Part shown: one piece after another, positions 43,984-53,318 of the stretch
How the letters are laid out: the number at the start of each line of letters is the position of its first letter
Position numbering within the stretch: position 1 is the first letter of the stretch
Origin: Caballeronia sordidicola
Lineage (GTDB): Bacteria > Pseudomonadota > Gammaproteobacteria > Burkholderiales > Burkholderiaceae
Assembly (NCBI RefSeq): GCF_000729995.1
Contig: NZ_JNFG01000015.1
Location: 62,001 to 126,000 of the forward strand
DNA: 64,000 nt
Reading direction: 5' to 3'
Made by a program: the position numbers and the translations under genes
The notes under the pieces: generated by a model
The model's database searches: none
Told to the model about the DNA's origin: nothing
Seen by the model: only the letters and a program-made list of their open reading frames with translations

Positions 43984-44747
43984 GCGAAGCCATTCTGAGC
44001 GCTAGCGGCGTCGTGAAGCGCTATGGCAAGTTCACGGCGTTGGCGGGCGTCGACCTGCGCATCGCGCCGCGCACCGTGCATTCGGTGATCGGGCCGAACG
44101 GCGCCGGCAAGACAACGCTGTTCCATGTGTTGACGGGCACCGTGCCGATCTCGGCGGGGAAGATCGTCTTCGACGGGCACGACGTGACCCGCGAGCCCGA
44201 CCACAAGCGGGTGCGCCGCGGCATCGCGCGCTCTTTCCAGGTGACGAGCCTGTTCCAGAACCTCAGTGTGCGCGAGAACCTGCGGCTTGCCGCCCAAGGC
44301 GTCGACGCACGCCGGGCGTTGAACGCCTGGACGCCGCCGCGCGGTGCGCTCGCGCATGAAGAGACGGTGGCGGACGTGCTCGGACGGCTTTCGCTGCAGC
44401 GCTACGCCGACGTGGCGGCGGGCGCGCTGTCGCACGGCCAGCAGCGCCGCCTCGAAGTGGGCATGGCGCTCGCCGCTCGGCCGCTGGCGATTTTTCTCGA
44501 CGAGCCGACCTCGGGCATGGGGATCGACGATCTCGAGGACATGAAGGAACTCATCCGGGGTCTGCGCACCGACTACACGGTCGTCCTGATCGAGCACAAC
44601 ATGAACATCGTGATGGACATCTCCGACACGATCACCGTAATGCAGCAGGGTCGCGTGCTGGTGGAAGGCATCCCCGACGAGATCCGCGGCGATGAGCGCG
44701 TGCGGACCGCCTATCTCGGCAACATGATCACGGGAGGCCGCGCATGA
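43980..44747 (+). CDS. ABC ATP-binding protein (LivG-like)
   Basis: 255 residues, overlapping LivM by four bases. Walker A GPNGAGKT, signature LSHGQQRRLEV, Walker B FLDEPTSGM. The His-loop is IEHNM. Confidence 0.93.
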   Translation: MSEAILSASGVVKRYGKFTALAGVDLRIAPRTVHSVIGPNGAGKTTLFHVLTGTVPISAGKIVFDGHDVTREPDHKRVRRGIARSFQVTSLFQNLSVRENLRLAAQGVDARRALNAWTPPRGALAHEETVADVLGRLSLQRYADVAAGALSHGQQRRLEVGMALAARPLAIFLDEPTSGMGIDDLEDMKELIRGLRTDYTVVLIEHNMNIVMDISDTITVMQQGRVLVEGIPDEIRGDERVRTAYLGNMITGGRA

Positions 44748-45445
44748 TGCTCGACGTGCGGGACGTACACGGGTATTACGGCAAGAGTCACATCCTGCAG
44801 GGTGTGACGCTGGCGGTCGGCGCAGGCGAGACGGTCACGCTGCTCGGGCGAAACGGCGCGGGCAAGTCGACCACGCTCAAGAGCATCGCGGGCGTGGTCG
44901 CGCCGCGCAACGGCGCGGTGACGTTCGACGGCGCGACGCTCACCGGCCTCGCGCCGCACCGGATTGCGTCGCGCGGAATCTGCTTCGTGCCGGAGCATCG
45001 CGGCATCTTCCGCCTGCTGACAGTCGAGGAGAACCTGCGGCTCGGCGCGCGCAAGGAGTCGCCGTGGCAACTCGACGATATCTACCGGATCTTCCCACGC
45101 CTGAAGGAGCGCCGTACCAACGGCGGCGGCCAGTTGTCCGGTGGCGAGCAGCAGATGCTCGCGATCGGCCGCGCGCTCATGAACCATCCTCGCCTGCTGA
45201 TGCTCGACGAGCCGGTGGAAGGGCTTGCGCCGGTGATCGTCGAAGAGATCGTCGCGCAGCTCAAGCTGATCAAGGCGGCAGGGGTGGCGATCCTGCTCGT
45301 CGAGCAGAATCTCGAGGTCTGCACGCAGCTCGCGGACCGGCACTACATCATTGAACAGGGCGTGATCGTCTACGTGGGCGACAACGCGGCGTTCGCCGCC
45401 GATCATTCGATCAAGGACCGATACCTGGGCGTCGGCGTCGTCTGA
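44744..45445 (+). CDS. ABC ATP-binding protein (LivF-like)
   Basis: 233 residues, again overlapping the previous gene. Walker A GRNGAGKST, signature LSGGEQQML, Walker B MLDEPVEGLAP. Second ATPase of the importer. Confidence 0.93.
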   Translation: MMLDVRDVHGYYGKSHILQGVTLAVGAGETVTLLGRNGAGKSTTLKSIAGVVAPRNGAVTFDGATLTGLAPHRIASRGICFVPEHRGIFRLLTVEENLRLGARKESPWQLDDIYRIFPRLKERRTNGGGQLSGGEQQMLAIGRALMNHPRLLMLDEPVEGLAPVIVEEIVAQLKLIKAAGVAILLVEQNLEVCTQLADRHYIIEQGVIVYVGDNAAFAADHSIKDRYLGVGVV

Positions 45446-45480
45446 GCGACGTCCATTTTTCATTGCGAGGAAACGTAACG

Positions 45481-46764
45481 ATGGACATGCGGGAATCGAC
45501 ATCCGGCGCACCGGCTTCGGCCGCGTTGCGCGTGAACGGCGCGCGCCTGTGGGACAGCCTGATGCAGCTCGCGCGGATCGGCGCGACCGAAAAGGGCGGC
45601 GTCTGCCGCCTCGCGCTGACGGAACTCGACCGGCAGGCCCGCGACCTGTTCGTCGCGTGGGCGAAGGAGATCGGCTGTGCGGTGCGGATCGACGCGATCG
45701 GCAACATCTTCGCGCGGCGCGCGGGTACCCGCGACGACCTCCCTCCCGTGACGACGGGCAGCCACATCGACACGCAACCCACGGGCGGCAAGTTCGATGG
45801 CAACTACGGCGTGCTCGCGGGGCTCGAGGTCCTGCGCACGCTTGCCGAGGCTGGCGTGATGACGCCGGCGCCGCTCGAAGTCGCGGTGTGGACCAACGAG
45901 GAAGGCTCGCGCTTCGTGCCCGTGATGATGGGCTCGGGCGTGTTCGCCGGCGCCTTCACACTCGACCATGTGCTGGCGCAACGCGATCGCGAGGGTGTCT
46001 CGGTGCGCGATGCGCTGGAAGCGATCGGCTACGCGGGCCCAAGCGCCGCGCCGCATCCGGTCGGCGCATATTTCGAGGCGCACATCGAACAGGGGCCGGT
46101 GCTGGAGGCGCATGACACGACGATCGGCGTCGTGCAAGGTGCGCTTGGCCAACGCTGGTACGACGTGAGCGTGCACGGCATGGAGGCGCATGCGGGCCCG
46201 ACGCCAATGGAACTGCGCCGCGATGCGCTGCTGGTTGCGGCCGAGCTGATCATGACGGTGAACCGCATCGCTCGCGATCACGCGCCGCACGGGCGCGGCA
46301 CGGTTGGCTGGGTCGATGTGCATCCGAATTCGCGCAACGTGATCCCGGGCCGCGTGACGCTGACGGTCGACTTGCGCGCGCCCGACGATACGGCGCTCAC
46401 CGCAATGGATTCGACGTTGCGCGCGGCGTGCGCCGCCGCGGGCGCGAAGGCCGGCATGCGGATCGACGTAGAGCAGGTTGTCTACTTTGCGCCTCAGCCG
46501 TTCGACCCGGCGCTCGTGGAGGCGGTACGCGCGGGTGCGGCAGCGCTCGGCCTGAGCGCGATGGACGTGATCAGCGGTGCGGGCCACGACGCGGTGTATC
46601 TCGCGCGTGTGGCGCCGGCCGCGATGATCTTCGTGCCGTGCAAGGACGGCATCAGCCACAACGAGATCGAAGATGCGCGCCCCGAGCATCTGGAAGCCGG
46701 CTGCAACGTACTGCTGCATGCGATGCTGAACGCGGCGCAAGCCATGGGGAGCACGACGCGATGA
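45481..46764 (+). CDS. M20-family amidohydrolase (N-carbamoyl-amino-acid hydrolase / allantoate amidohydrolase type)
   Basis: 427 residues with GAGGAAAC ahead of ATG 45481. Bimetal site motifs GSHIDTQPTGGKFDGNYG and WTNEEGSRF, and the late GISHNEIED. Enzymes of this family open ureido or amide bonds of N-carbamoyl amino acids or ureidoglycolate-type compounds. It overlaps the next gene by four bases, so uptake and cleavage are co-produced. Confidence 0.88.
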   Translation: MDMRESTSGAPASAALRVNGARLWDSLMQLARIGATEKGGVCRLALTELDRQARDLFVAWAKEIGCAVRIDAIGNIFARRAGTRDDLPPVTTGSHIDTQPTGGKFDGNYGVLAGLEVLRTLAEAGVMTPAPLEVAVWTNEEGSRFVPVMMGSGVFAGAFTLDHVLAQRDREGVSVRDALEAIGYAGPSAAPHPVGAYFEAHIEQGPVLEAHDTTIGVVQGALGQRWYDVSVHGMEAHAGPTPMELRRDALLVAAELIMTVNRIARDHAPHGRGTVGWVDVHPNSRNVIPGRVTLTVDLRAPDDTALTAMDSTLRAACAAAGAKAGMRIDVEQVVYFAPQPFDPALVEAVRAGAAALGLSAMDVISGAGHDAVYLARVAPAAMIFVPCKDGISHNEIEDARPEHLEAGCNVLLHAMLNAAQAMGSTTR

Positions 46765-48248
46765 AAATCCTGATCGCCCGGATGAATCACGAAACCAACA
46801 CGTTTTCGCCGGTGGCGACTCCGCTTGCGGCGTTCGGTCACCACGGTCCGGATTACGGCGACGAGGCGTATCGGCAGAACAAGGGCATGCGTACCGCGAT
46901 GGCGGCTTTCATCGATGCGGCCGAGCGCGCCGGCGCGCAGTGCGTGACGCCTGTGTCGGCGTCGGCGAACCCGAGCGGCCCCGTCGCGGCCGATGCCTAT
47001 GACGCGATCTGCGATGCAATCCTCGCCGCCGCGCCGGGTTGCGACGCGGTGCTGCTCGACCTGCACGGCGCGATGGTGGCGGAGCAGACAGCCGATGGCG
47101 AGGGCGACCTGCTCGCGCGCGTGCGCGCGGCGTTGCCCGCTGCGCCTATTGCGGTGGCGCTCGATCTGCACGCGAATGTCACGCAGAAGATGATCGACCA
47201 CGCCGACGTGATCGTCAGCTTCAAGACCTATCCGCACGTGGACATGTATGAAACAGGCGAGCATGCGGCGCGGCTATTGTTCGACCGGCTGCAGGGACGT
47301 GCCCGACCGGTGCTCGCCTGGCGGCAGCCGCCACTGCTGACGTCGACGCTGCGCAGCGCCACTGCCGAGGGCGCGATGCGCCGCGCGGTCGAAGCGGCGC
47401 GCGCGGCAGAGGCGGACGGGATGCTCGCGGTGTCAGTGCTCGCCGGGTTCGCGCTCGCAGACATTCCTGCGCCGTGCATCAGCGTGGTGGTGGTCGGGGA
47501 CGGCGATACGGCCAAGGCCGAAGCGGTCGCCGAGCGCATCGCGCAGCAGATCTGGCGCGAGCGCGACGATTTCGTCTATCGTAGCCCGCCGCTTGCGGAA
47601 TCGGTCGCACAGGCGGCCTCGCTTGCACGCGGCGCGGACAAGCCGGTGCTGATGCTCGACCACGGTGACAACTGCATGTCGGGCGGCACCTGTGACACGA
47701 TGGACCTGCTCGAAGAGGCGCTGGCGCAGGGTCTGGACGGTCTCGTGAGCGGTCCGCTGTGCGATCCCGAGGCGGTAGCCGCGCTGATCGCCGCCGGTGT
47801 CGGCTCGACGCTGACGGTGCCGGTCGGCAACAAGCTGCCTGCACGGCCCGGGGCGCGCCGCGCGCCGTTCATCGCGACAGGCATCGTGCGCGCGATCACC
47901 GACGGCGAATACGTGATCAGCGGCCCGATCTACACCGGCCAGCGGGCGTTCATGGGCCGCTCCGCCGTGCTCGATACCGGTGCTGCGATACTCGTCGTCA
48001 CCGAGCGCACGCAGGAGCCGTGGGATCTTGGCGTATTCGAGAGCGTCGGCATCGACCCGCGGCGCGCGCGATTCCTGCTGCTCAAGTCGCGCATGTATTG
48101 CCGGCCGGTGTTCGTGCCGATCGCGGCGGCGCTCGTCGAGTGCGATAGCCGAGGCGTGACGGGTTCGGGGTACGAGTTGTTCAATTTCGAGCGGATTACT
48201 CGGCCCGTGTATCCGTTGGATCGGGAAACGTGTTGGGTCTCTGGCTGA
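46761..48248 (+). CDS. MlrC-family (M81) metallopeptidase-like protein
   Basis: 495 residues. Family motifs: ARMNHETNTFSP at the N-terminus, LLDLHGAMV, DLHANVT, and DHGDNCMSGGTCDT. MlrC was first described in breakdown of linearised microcystin; the wider family is found with amino-acid importers. Last gene of the unit; substrate unknown. Confidence 0.87.
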   Translation: MKILIARMNHETNTFSPVATPLAAFGHHGPDYGDEAYRQNKGMRTAMAAFIDAAERAGAQCVTPVSASANPSGPVAADAYDAICDAILAAAPGCDAVLLDLHGAMVAEQTADGEGDLLARVRAALPAAPIAVALDLHANVTQKMIDHADVIVSFKTYPHVDMYETGEHAARLLFDRLQGRARPVLAWRQPPLLTSTLRSATAEGAMRRAVEAARAAEADGMLAVSVLAGFALADIPAPCISVVVVGDGDTAKAEAVAERIAQQIWRERDDFVYRSPPLAESVAQAASLARGADKPVLMLDHGDNCMSGGTCDTMDLLEEALAQGLDGLVSGPLCDPEAVAALIAAGVGSTLTVPVGNKLPARPGARRAPFIATGIVRAITDGEYVISGPIYTGQRAFMGRSAVLDTGAAILVVTERTQEPWDLGVFESVGIDPRRARFLLLKSRMYCRPVFVPIAAALVECDSRGVTGSGYELFNFERITRPVYPLDRETCWVSG

Positions 48249-48600
48249 TCCGCTCGGTCAACCGGTCAGTTCGTCACCCAACGCGTTACTGCCGGAATGT
48301 GGCCCACTCAGAAATTGCGCGCTCAAACCGGTGGCTTTTTTTGTTGGCCATGCCCGGGACAGAATCGGCTTCATCGGCGAGCAGTGATCATGGGTTTAAC
48401 CCTCAGGTAAAGACTCCAGGAATCTGTTAATTTATCGGGCTGATCCGCTGCGGTTCGTTCGCGGGTTCGTTCGCGGGTTCGTTCGCATATCGCTACGTAG
48501 GACAAAGTGTATCAACGCCCGGTCTTGCCTTTTCCGATATCGGCCCGACCCATGCGCCGGGATAAACGCCGTTGAACACTAACCAATCAAGGTGAGCAAG
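48249..48600. other. Intergenic stretch with short tandem repeat
   Basis: 352 bases without a gene. Three 12-bp units GGTTCGTTCGCG occupy 48452-48487 (the last ends in A). No terminator hairpin was recognised after the MlrC gene. Confidence 0.6.
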
Positions 48601-48903
48601 TTGCTAAGACATATCGTCATGTGGAAGTTGAAGGAAAGCGCCGAGGGCGGCACGCGCGAGGAAAACATCGTCAAGCTGAAAGCCAAACTCGAATCCTGTC
48701 GCAGCATTGTTTCGGGCCAGGGGCACTTCGAAGTAGGCGTGGCGCAACCCGGCTTCGAAGCCACGTATGACGTGGTCCTCGTGTCCGATTTCGACAATGC
48801 GCAAGCCCTTCAGGCGTATCAGGTTCACCCCAAGCACCTGGCGATCAAGGAGTTCGTTGCAGCGGTACGCGAATCGCGTCAATGCATCGATTACGAAGTC
48901 TGA
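48601..48903 (+). CDS. Dabb-family stress-responsive A/B barrel protein
   Basis: 100 residues. MLRHIVMWKLKE is the usual Dabb start; the TTG at 48601 has AGGTGAG four bases upstream, better than GTG 48592. YDVVLVSDFDNAQALQAYQVHPKH is the conserved strand-helix block. Function in bacteria is mostly unknown. Followed closely by the thioesterase gene. Confidence 0.82.
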   Translation: MLRHIVMWKLKESAEGGTREENIVKLKAKLESCRSIVSGQGHFEVGVAQPGFEATYDVVLVSDFDNAQALQAYQVHPKHLAIKEFVAAVRESRQCIDYEV

Positions 48904-48907
48904 AGCC

Positions 48908-49372
48908 ATGACCGACTTCTCCACGCTTTCTGAAAGCCCGTTCATCGATTCGCTCGGCGTACAGCTCGTCACCGCCGAAGACGGCGCAAGCGAAGTGCTG
49001 CTGCCGCTGACCAGCACGCATATGAACACCTGGGGCATCGCACATGGCGGCGTGACCATGACACTCGCCGACTGCGCCCTAGCGATGGCCGCGCGCAGTC
49101 TCGCCGGCGACGGCATCGGCGTAGTCACCGTCGAAATGAAAGTCAACTTCATGCAGCCGGGCCGCGGCGAACTCCGCGCGTTTGCCCGCGTGTTGCACCG
49201 CTCGACCACCATGGCGTATTGCGAAGGCGAAATCCGCGACAGCGAAGGCCATTTCGTCGCAAAGGCGCTCGGCACCTTCAAATACATGCGAAGGCTGGCT
49301 GTCGGCCGCGATATCGCAAAGCAACGCCTGCGCTCAGATCCGTCCGCCACACCCGGTCCCAGCGACGCCTGA
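48908..49372 (+). CDS. Hotdog-fold thioesterase (PaaI type)
   Basis: 154 residues. GIAHGGVTMTLADCALAMAA is the PaaI-type catalytic block, with the Asp in ADCA. Releases acyl groups from CoA. The start ATG 48908 lies four bases after the Dabb stop. Confidence 0.88.
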   Translation: MTDFSTLSESPFIDSLGVQLVTAEDGASEVLLPLTSTHMNTWGIAHGGVTMTLADCALAMAARSLAGDGIGVVTVEMKVNFMQPGRGELRAFARVLHRSTTMAYCEGEIRDSEGHFVAKALGTFKYMRRLAVGRDIAKQRLRSDPSATPGPSDA

Positions 49373-49432
49373 CGCCGCTGCCAGCGCGCGCCTCGCGCTC
49401 TGGTTTGTCCCCGACCGCACAGGAGTATCACA

Positions 49433-50440
49433 ATGCCAGAACACACTTCAATCAATCGCCAGATCCTCCTCGTTTCGCGCCCGCAAGGCGCGGCAAGCGT
49501 CGACAACTTCAAACTCGTCGAAACCCCGCTTGGGGCCCTGGCGGACGGCCAGGTGCGCGTACGTAATCACTTCCTCTCGCTCGATCCCTACATGCGCGGC
49601 CGTATGGACGACTCGAAGTCTTACGCCGCATCGCAGCCGCTCAACGAGGTGATGATCGGCGGGACGGTGGGTGAAGTGGTGGAATCGAAGAATCCGAAGT
49701 TTGCGATCGGCGACAAGGTGGTCGGGATCTACGGCTGGCAGGAATTCGGCACATCGGATGGCAAGGGCCTGCGTAAAGTCGATGACACCCATATCCCGCT
49801 TTCAGCGTATCTCGGCCCGGTCGGCATGCCCGGCGTGACAGCATGGCTTGGGCTCAACAAGATCATCGAGCCGAAAGCAGGCGAAACGGTCGTGGTCAGT
49901 GCGGCGAGCGGCGCGGTGGGAAGCGTGGTCGGCCAGTTGGCGAAAGCAGCGGGCTGCCGCGCGGTGGGCATCGCAGGTGGGGCGGACAAATGCCGCTACG
50001 TCACCGAGACCCTCGGTTTCGACGCATGCATCGACTACAAAGCGGGCAACCTCCACGACGACCTCAAGGCCGCGTTGCCGAACGGTGCCGACGGTTACTT
50101 CGAAAACGTCGGCGGCGAGATACTGGACGCCGTGTTGTCGCGCATGAACGCATTCGGTCGCATCGCGTTGTGCGGGATGATCGCCAGTTACGACGGTTCA
50201 CCGATGCCGCTCAAAAAGCCCGCTTTGATGCTCACGCAGCGCTTGAAGGTGCAGGGTTTTATCGTCAGCGAATCGCCGGAAGTGTGGCCCGAGGCGCTCA
50301 CGCAACTCGGCGGGCTCGTCGCTCAGAAGAAGCTGCAATATCGCGAGACGATTGCGCAGGGCCTGGAGAATGCCCCGGAGGCTTTTCTCGGATTGCTCAA
50401 AGGCAAGAACTTCGGCAAGCAGCTCGTCAGGCTGATCTGA
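49433..50440 (+). CDS. NADP-dependent medium-chain oxidoreductase (CurA / alkenal reductase type)
   Basis: 335 residues. LDPYMRGRM near the N-terminus and SAASGAVGSVVGQLAK as the Rossmann dinucleotide site; no Cys/His zinc site, as in the zinc-free double-bond reductases. AGGAG precedes the ATG. First of three rightward genes of small-molecule metabolism. Confidence 0.88.
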   Translation: MPEHTSINRQILLVSRPQGAASVDNFKLVETPLGALADGQVRVRNHFLSLDPYMRGRMDDSKSYAASQPLNEVMIGGTVGEVVESKNPKFAIGDKVVGIYGWQEFGTSDGKGLRKVDDTHIPLSAYLGPVGMPGVTAWLGLNKIIEPKAGETVVVSAASGAVGSVVGQLAKAAGCRAVGIAGGADKCRYVTETLGFDACIDYKAGNLHDDLKAALPNGADGYFENVGGEILDAVLSRMNAFGRIALCGMIASYDGSPMPLKKPALMLTQRLKVQGFIVSESPEVWPEALTQLGGLVAQKKLQYRETIAQGLENAPEAFLGLLKGKNFGKQLVRLI

Positions 50441-50473
50441 ACGTTCGAAATCTACAAGATCGAAGGAGACAGG

Positions 50474-51337
50474 GTGGATAACTTCAACGGCAAAGTGGCC
50501 GTGATCACGGGCGCCGGCAGCGGCTTCGGCCGCGAGTTCGCATTGAAGGGCGCGGCGCTGGGCATGAAGCTCGTACTCGCCGATGTCGATGCGAAAGGTC
50601 TCGCGGAAACGGTCGAGATGGCGCGCGGTTTAGGCGCTGAGGCGCTCGGCGTGCCTACTGACGTTTCCGATGCCGCGCAGGTCGACGCGCTTGCGCGCAC
50701 GACTATCGATACCTACGGCGCCGTTCATCTGCTCTTCAATAACGCGGGCGTCGGCACGGGCGGTTTCGTCTGGGAAAGCAGCGCGAACGACTGGGCTTGG
50801 GTCTTCGGCGTCAACGTGATGGGCGTCGCGAACGGCTTGCGCGCGTTCACGCCGTTGATGCTCGCGCAGCAAGAGCCGGCGCATATTGTCAACACGGCAT
50901 CGGTGGCAGGCTTGCTGTCGGCGCCGGGAATGGGCGTTTATAACGCATCGAAACATGCGGTCGTCGCGTTGACGGAGACGCTGTATCACGACCTGAAGAT
51001 CATCGGCGGCCAGGTGGATTGCTCGCTGCTATGTCCGGCGTTCGTGCCGACAGGCATTGCGAACGCCGAACGGGTGCGGCCCGAGGGTTTGCGCAACGAT
51101 GAACCACTGACGGCATCGCAGCGCATGGCGGGAAAGCAACTCTCGAAGGCGGTGGAGAGCGGGAAGCTGAGCGCGGCACAGGTGGCGGAACTGACCTTCG
51201 ACGCGGTGCGCGAGCGGCGGTTTTATGTGCTGACGCACCCGAACATTCTGGCATCGGTGCAACTGCGTTTCGATGATGTCACGCAGCAGCGCAATCCGAC
51301 CGATCCGCTGTCGTTGAAGCCGGAGGTGAAGGGGTAG
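50474..51337 (+). CDS. Short-chain dehydrogenase/reductase
   Basis: 287 residues from GTG, with GGAG six bases upstream. GAGSGFGRE cofactor loop, NNAGVGTGG, catalytic Ser in NTASVAGL and YNASK. Substrate unknown; 33 bases after the alkenal-type reductase. Confidence 0.9.
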   Translation: MDNFNGKVAVITGAGSGFGREFALKGAALGMKLVLADVDAKGLAETVEMARGLGAEALGVPTDVSDAAQVDALARTTIDTYGAVHLLFNNAGVGTGGFVWESSANDWAWVFGVNVMGVANGLRAFTPLMLAQQEPAHIVNTASVAGLLSAPGMGVYNASKHAVVALTETLYHDLKIIGGQVDCSLLCPAFVPTGIANAERVRPEGLRNDEPLTASQRMAGKQLSKAVESGKLSAAQVAELTFDAVRERRFYVLTHPNILASVQLRFDDVTQQRNPTDPLSLKPEVKG

Positions 51338-51379
51338 GGTGCCGACTAACGCACCGAATCGCATCAGATTCGCGGTGCT

Positions 51380-52390
51380 ATGTCATCATCCCGAGCTTCC
51401 AACACCCGCCAATTCCCCGCCCCCATGCCGCTGAATCCTGCCATTGCACAGGTCGTTGAACTCATCGCGAAGGCCAAGCGGCCGCCGATTCACACGCTTT
51501 CGGCTTCCGCCGCGCGCGCGTCCTACGAGCGCAGCGCGCTGATTCTCGACATCGCGCCGGCCGCAATGTTCGAGGTCCACGAGCTCACCATCCCCACGCG
51601 CGATCAAGCGTCCATCCGTGCGCGCCTTTATCACCCGGTCGAACCGAACTGGGCGGCCCCTACACCTACGCTGGTCTATTTTCATGGCGGTGGTTTTGTG
51701 ATCGGCAGTATCGATACCCACGATTCGCTCTGTCGAAGCCTCGCCGCCGATTCGGGTTGCGCGGTGGCATCGGTCGATTACCGGCTCGCGCCCGAGCACA
51801 TGTTTCCAACCGCCGTGCACGATGCCTTCGATGCCCTCACGTGGCTTTACGCGCAAGCGGCGTCGCTGGGGCTCGACAACACGCGTTTCTCGGTGGGTGG
51901 CGACAGCGCAGGCGGCACACTCGCGACGGTGTGCGCATTGCTCGCACGCGATGCCGGCATCCCGCTACGCCTCCAATTGCTGATTTATCCCGGCGTAAGC
52001 GCGCGGCAGGACACGCAATCGCACGCGCAATTTGCCGAAGGTTTTGTGTTGTCGTCGAAGACCATTCAGTGGTTTTTTGCCCAGTATCTTCGCGACGACA
52101 AAGACCGTGACGACTGGCGTTTCGCCCCGCTGGACGCACGCGGGCCGGTACCGGATTTCACCGGTATCGCTCCTGCGTGGATCGCCGCTGCCGATCACGA
52201 TCCGCTCTTCGACGAAGACATAGCCTACGCGGCCAAACTCGAAAGGGCGGATGTGCCGGTTGAACTGGTCCGCTACGAAGGCATGACGCACGAGTTCTTC
52301 AAAATGGGCGGTTTTGTGCCGGAAGTGGCGAAAGCGCATGCGGACGCAGCCGATGCGTTGCGTCGATACATGAACGTCACAGAGAGTTGA
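51380..52390 (+). CDS. Alpha/beta hydrolase (HSL-type esterase)
   Basis: 336 residues. HGGGFVIGS oxyanion motif, nucleophile Ser in GGDSAGGTL, Asp in AAADHDPLFDED, His in GMTHEFF. A complete carboxylesterase of family IV type. The ATG 51425 is an alternative start. Confidence 0.9.
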   Translation: MSSSRASNTRQFPAPMPLNPAIAQVVELIAKAKRPPIHTLSASAARASYERSALILDIAPAAMFEVHELTIPTRDQASIRARLYHPVEPNWAAPTPTLVYFHGGGFVIGSIDTHDSLCRSLAADSGCAVASVDYRLAPEHMFPTAVHDAFDALTWLYAQAASLGLDNTRFSVGGDSAGGTLATVCALLARDAGIPLRLQLLIYPGVSARQDTQSHAQFAEGFVLSSKTIQWFFAQYLRDDKDRDDWRFAPLDARGPVPDFTGIAPAWIAAADHDPLFDEDIAYAAKLERADVPVELVRYEGMTHEFFKMGGFVPEVAKAHADAADALRRYMNVTES

Positions 52391-52445
52391 AAACCGGCGC
52401 CGAGAACTTTACGCGCACAAAGTTTCGCTCCAAGTTCAACGGCTT

Positions 52446-53297
52446 TTAAACCGCCCGCACGATCGTGAACGCATCGCTTCGTTCAAACGCGCCGGGACGT
52501 TGGATGTTATGTGAACCATCGTCGTCGCTGAGTTCCTTGATCTGCAGCGTCAAGTCACCGCCAACCGCCACCACTCGCAACGCCGTGGTGCTGCGCGTGC
52601 CATACCCCTCCGACTCGATAAACGCCGCCGACAACACCCGCTCGCGCTCAAGCGAGAGCCCGGTGGACGGCAGCAGATGATCATCGGCGAGTTGGGGGTT
52701 GCGCATGGTCTCGATCAGGCTGTCCAGCGACGGCCGTTCATCGACGTGAAGCAGATCCCGCAACGCGTCGCGTTGCGCGACAAGCTTGGGCCAGGGTGTG
52801 TCGAGCAGACTATTCGACAACCCGTGAATACCAGGGTCAAGCAGCGAAGGCGGGGCATCGGCACGATTGCCGTACCAGGCGAGTTCGCCCCGCGTGAAGT
52901 CACCGACAACCAGATTGAAGCCGTTATACCGATGCCCGTCGCGGGCCACTGCGTCCAGATAGGCCATTGGCGCAACCGGTGCGCCGGACAGAAAGTCGCT
53001 GACCAGCGTCCCGCGAGTCGGCGCATTGGGCCGCACTTCCGCCGGCGCCCGATAGTTCGTCAACGCGGCAAAACGGCCATCACGCGTGACCCCAAGCCAG
53101 GTTCCACCGCCCGTCAGATCGCGTCCGGCGAGCATCTTCGGCGCGCTTTCCAAGCTTTCCCACCAATGCAACGGCTCGGTTTCACGATGAAAAAACTCGT
53201 CGCGATTAGCCGCAAGCGTGAGTAACGGGAACGGAAACGGGCGATCAGCGTCAGACGCTGTCGCGTCCGGTTGCCAATCGAAGACGATGAGACACAT
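52446..53297 (-). CDS. NRDE-motif (TANGO2-like) protein
   Basis: 283 residues starting MCLIVFDW and with the diagnostic NRDE in LAANRDEFFHR. An N-terminal nucleophile-hydrolase-like fold; biochemical role uncertain. Leftward, 21 bases after the ygfZ gene, so probably co-transcribed. Confidence 0.9.
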   Translation of the reverse strand: MCLIVFDWQPDATASDADRPFPFPLLTLAANRDEFFHRETEPLHWWESLESAPKMLAGRDLTGGGTWLGVTRDGRFAALTNYRAPAEVRPNAPTRGTLVSDFLSGAPVAPMAYLDAVARDGHRYNGFNLVVGDFTRGELAWYGNRADAPPSLLDPGIHGLSNSLLDTPWPKLVAQRDALRDLLHVDERPSLDSLIETMRNPQLADDHLLPSTGLSLERERVLSAAFIESEGYGTRSTTALRVVAVGGDLTLQIKELSDDDGSHNIQRPGAFERSDAFTIVRAV

Positions 53298-53318
53298 GAG
53301 CGAACCGTCCGCAATAAG

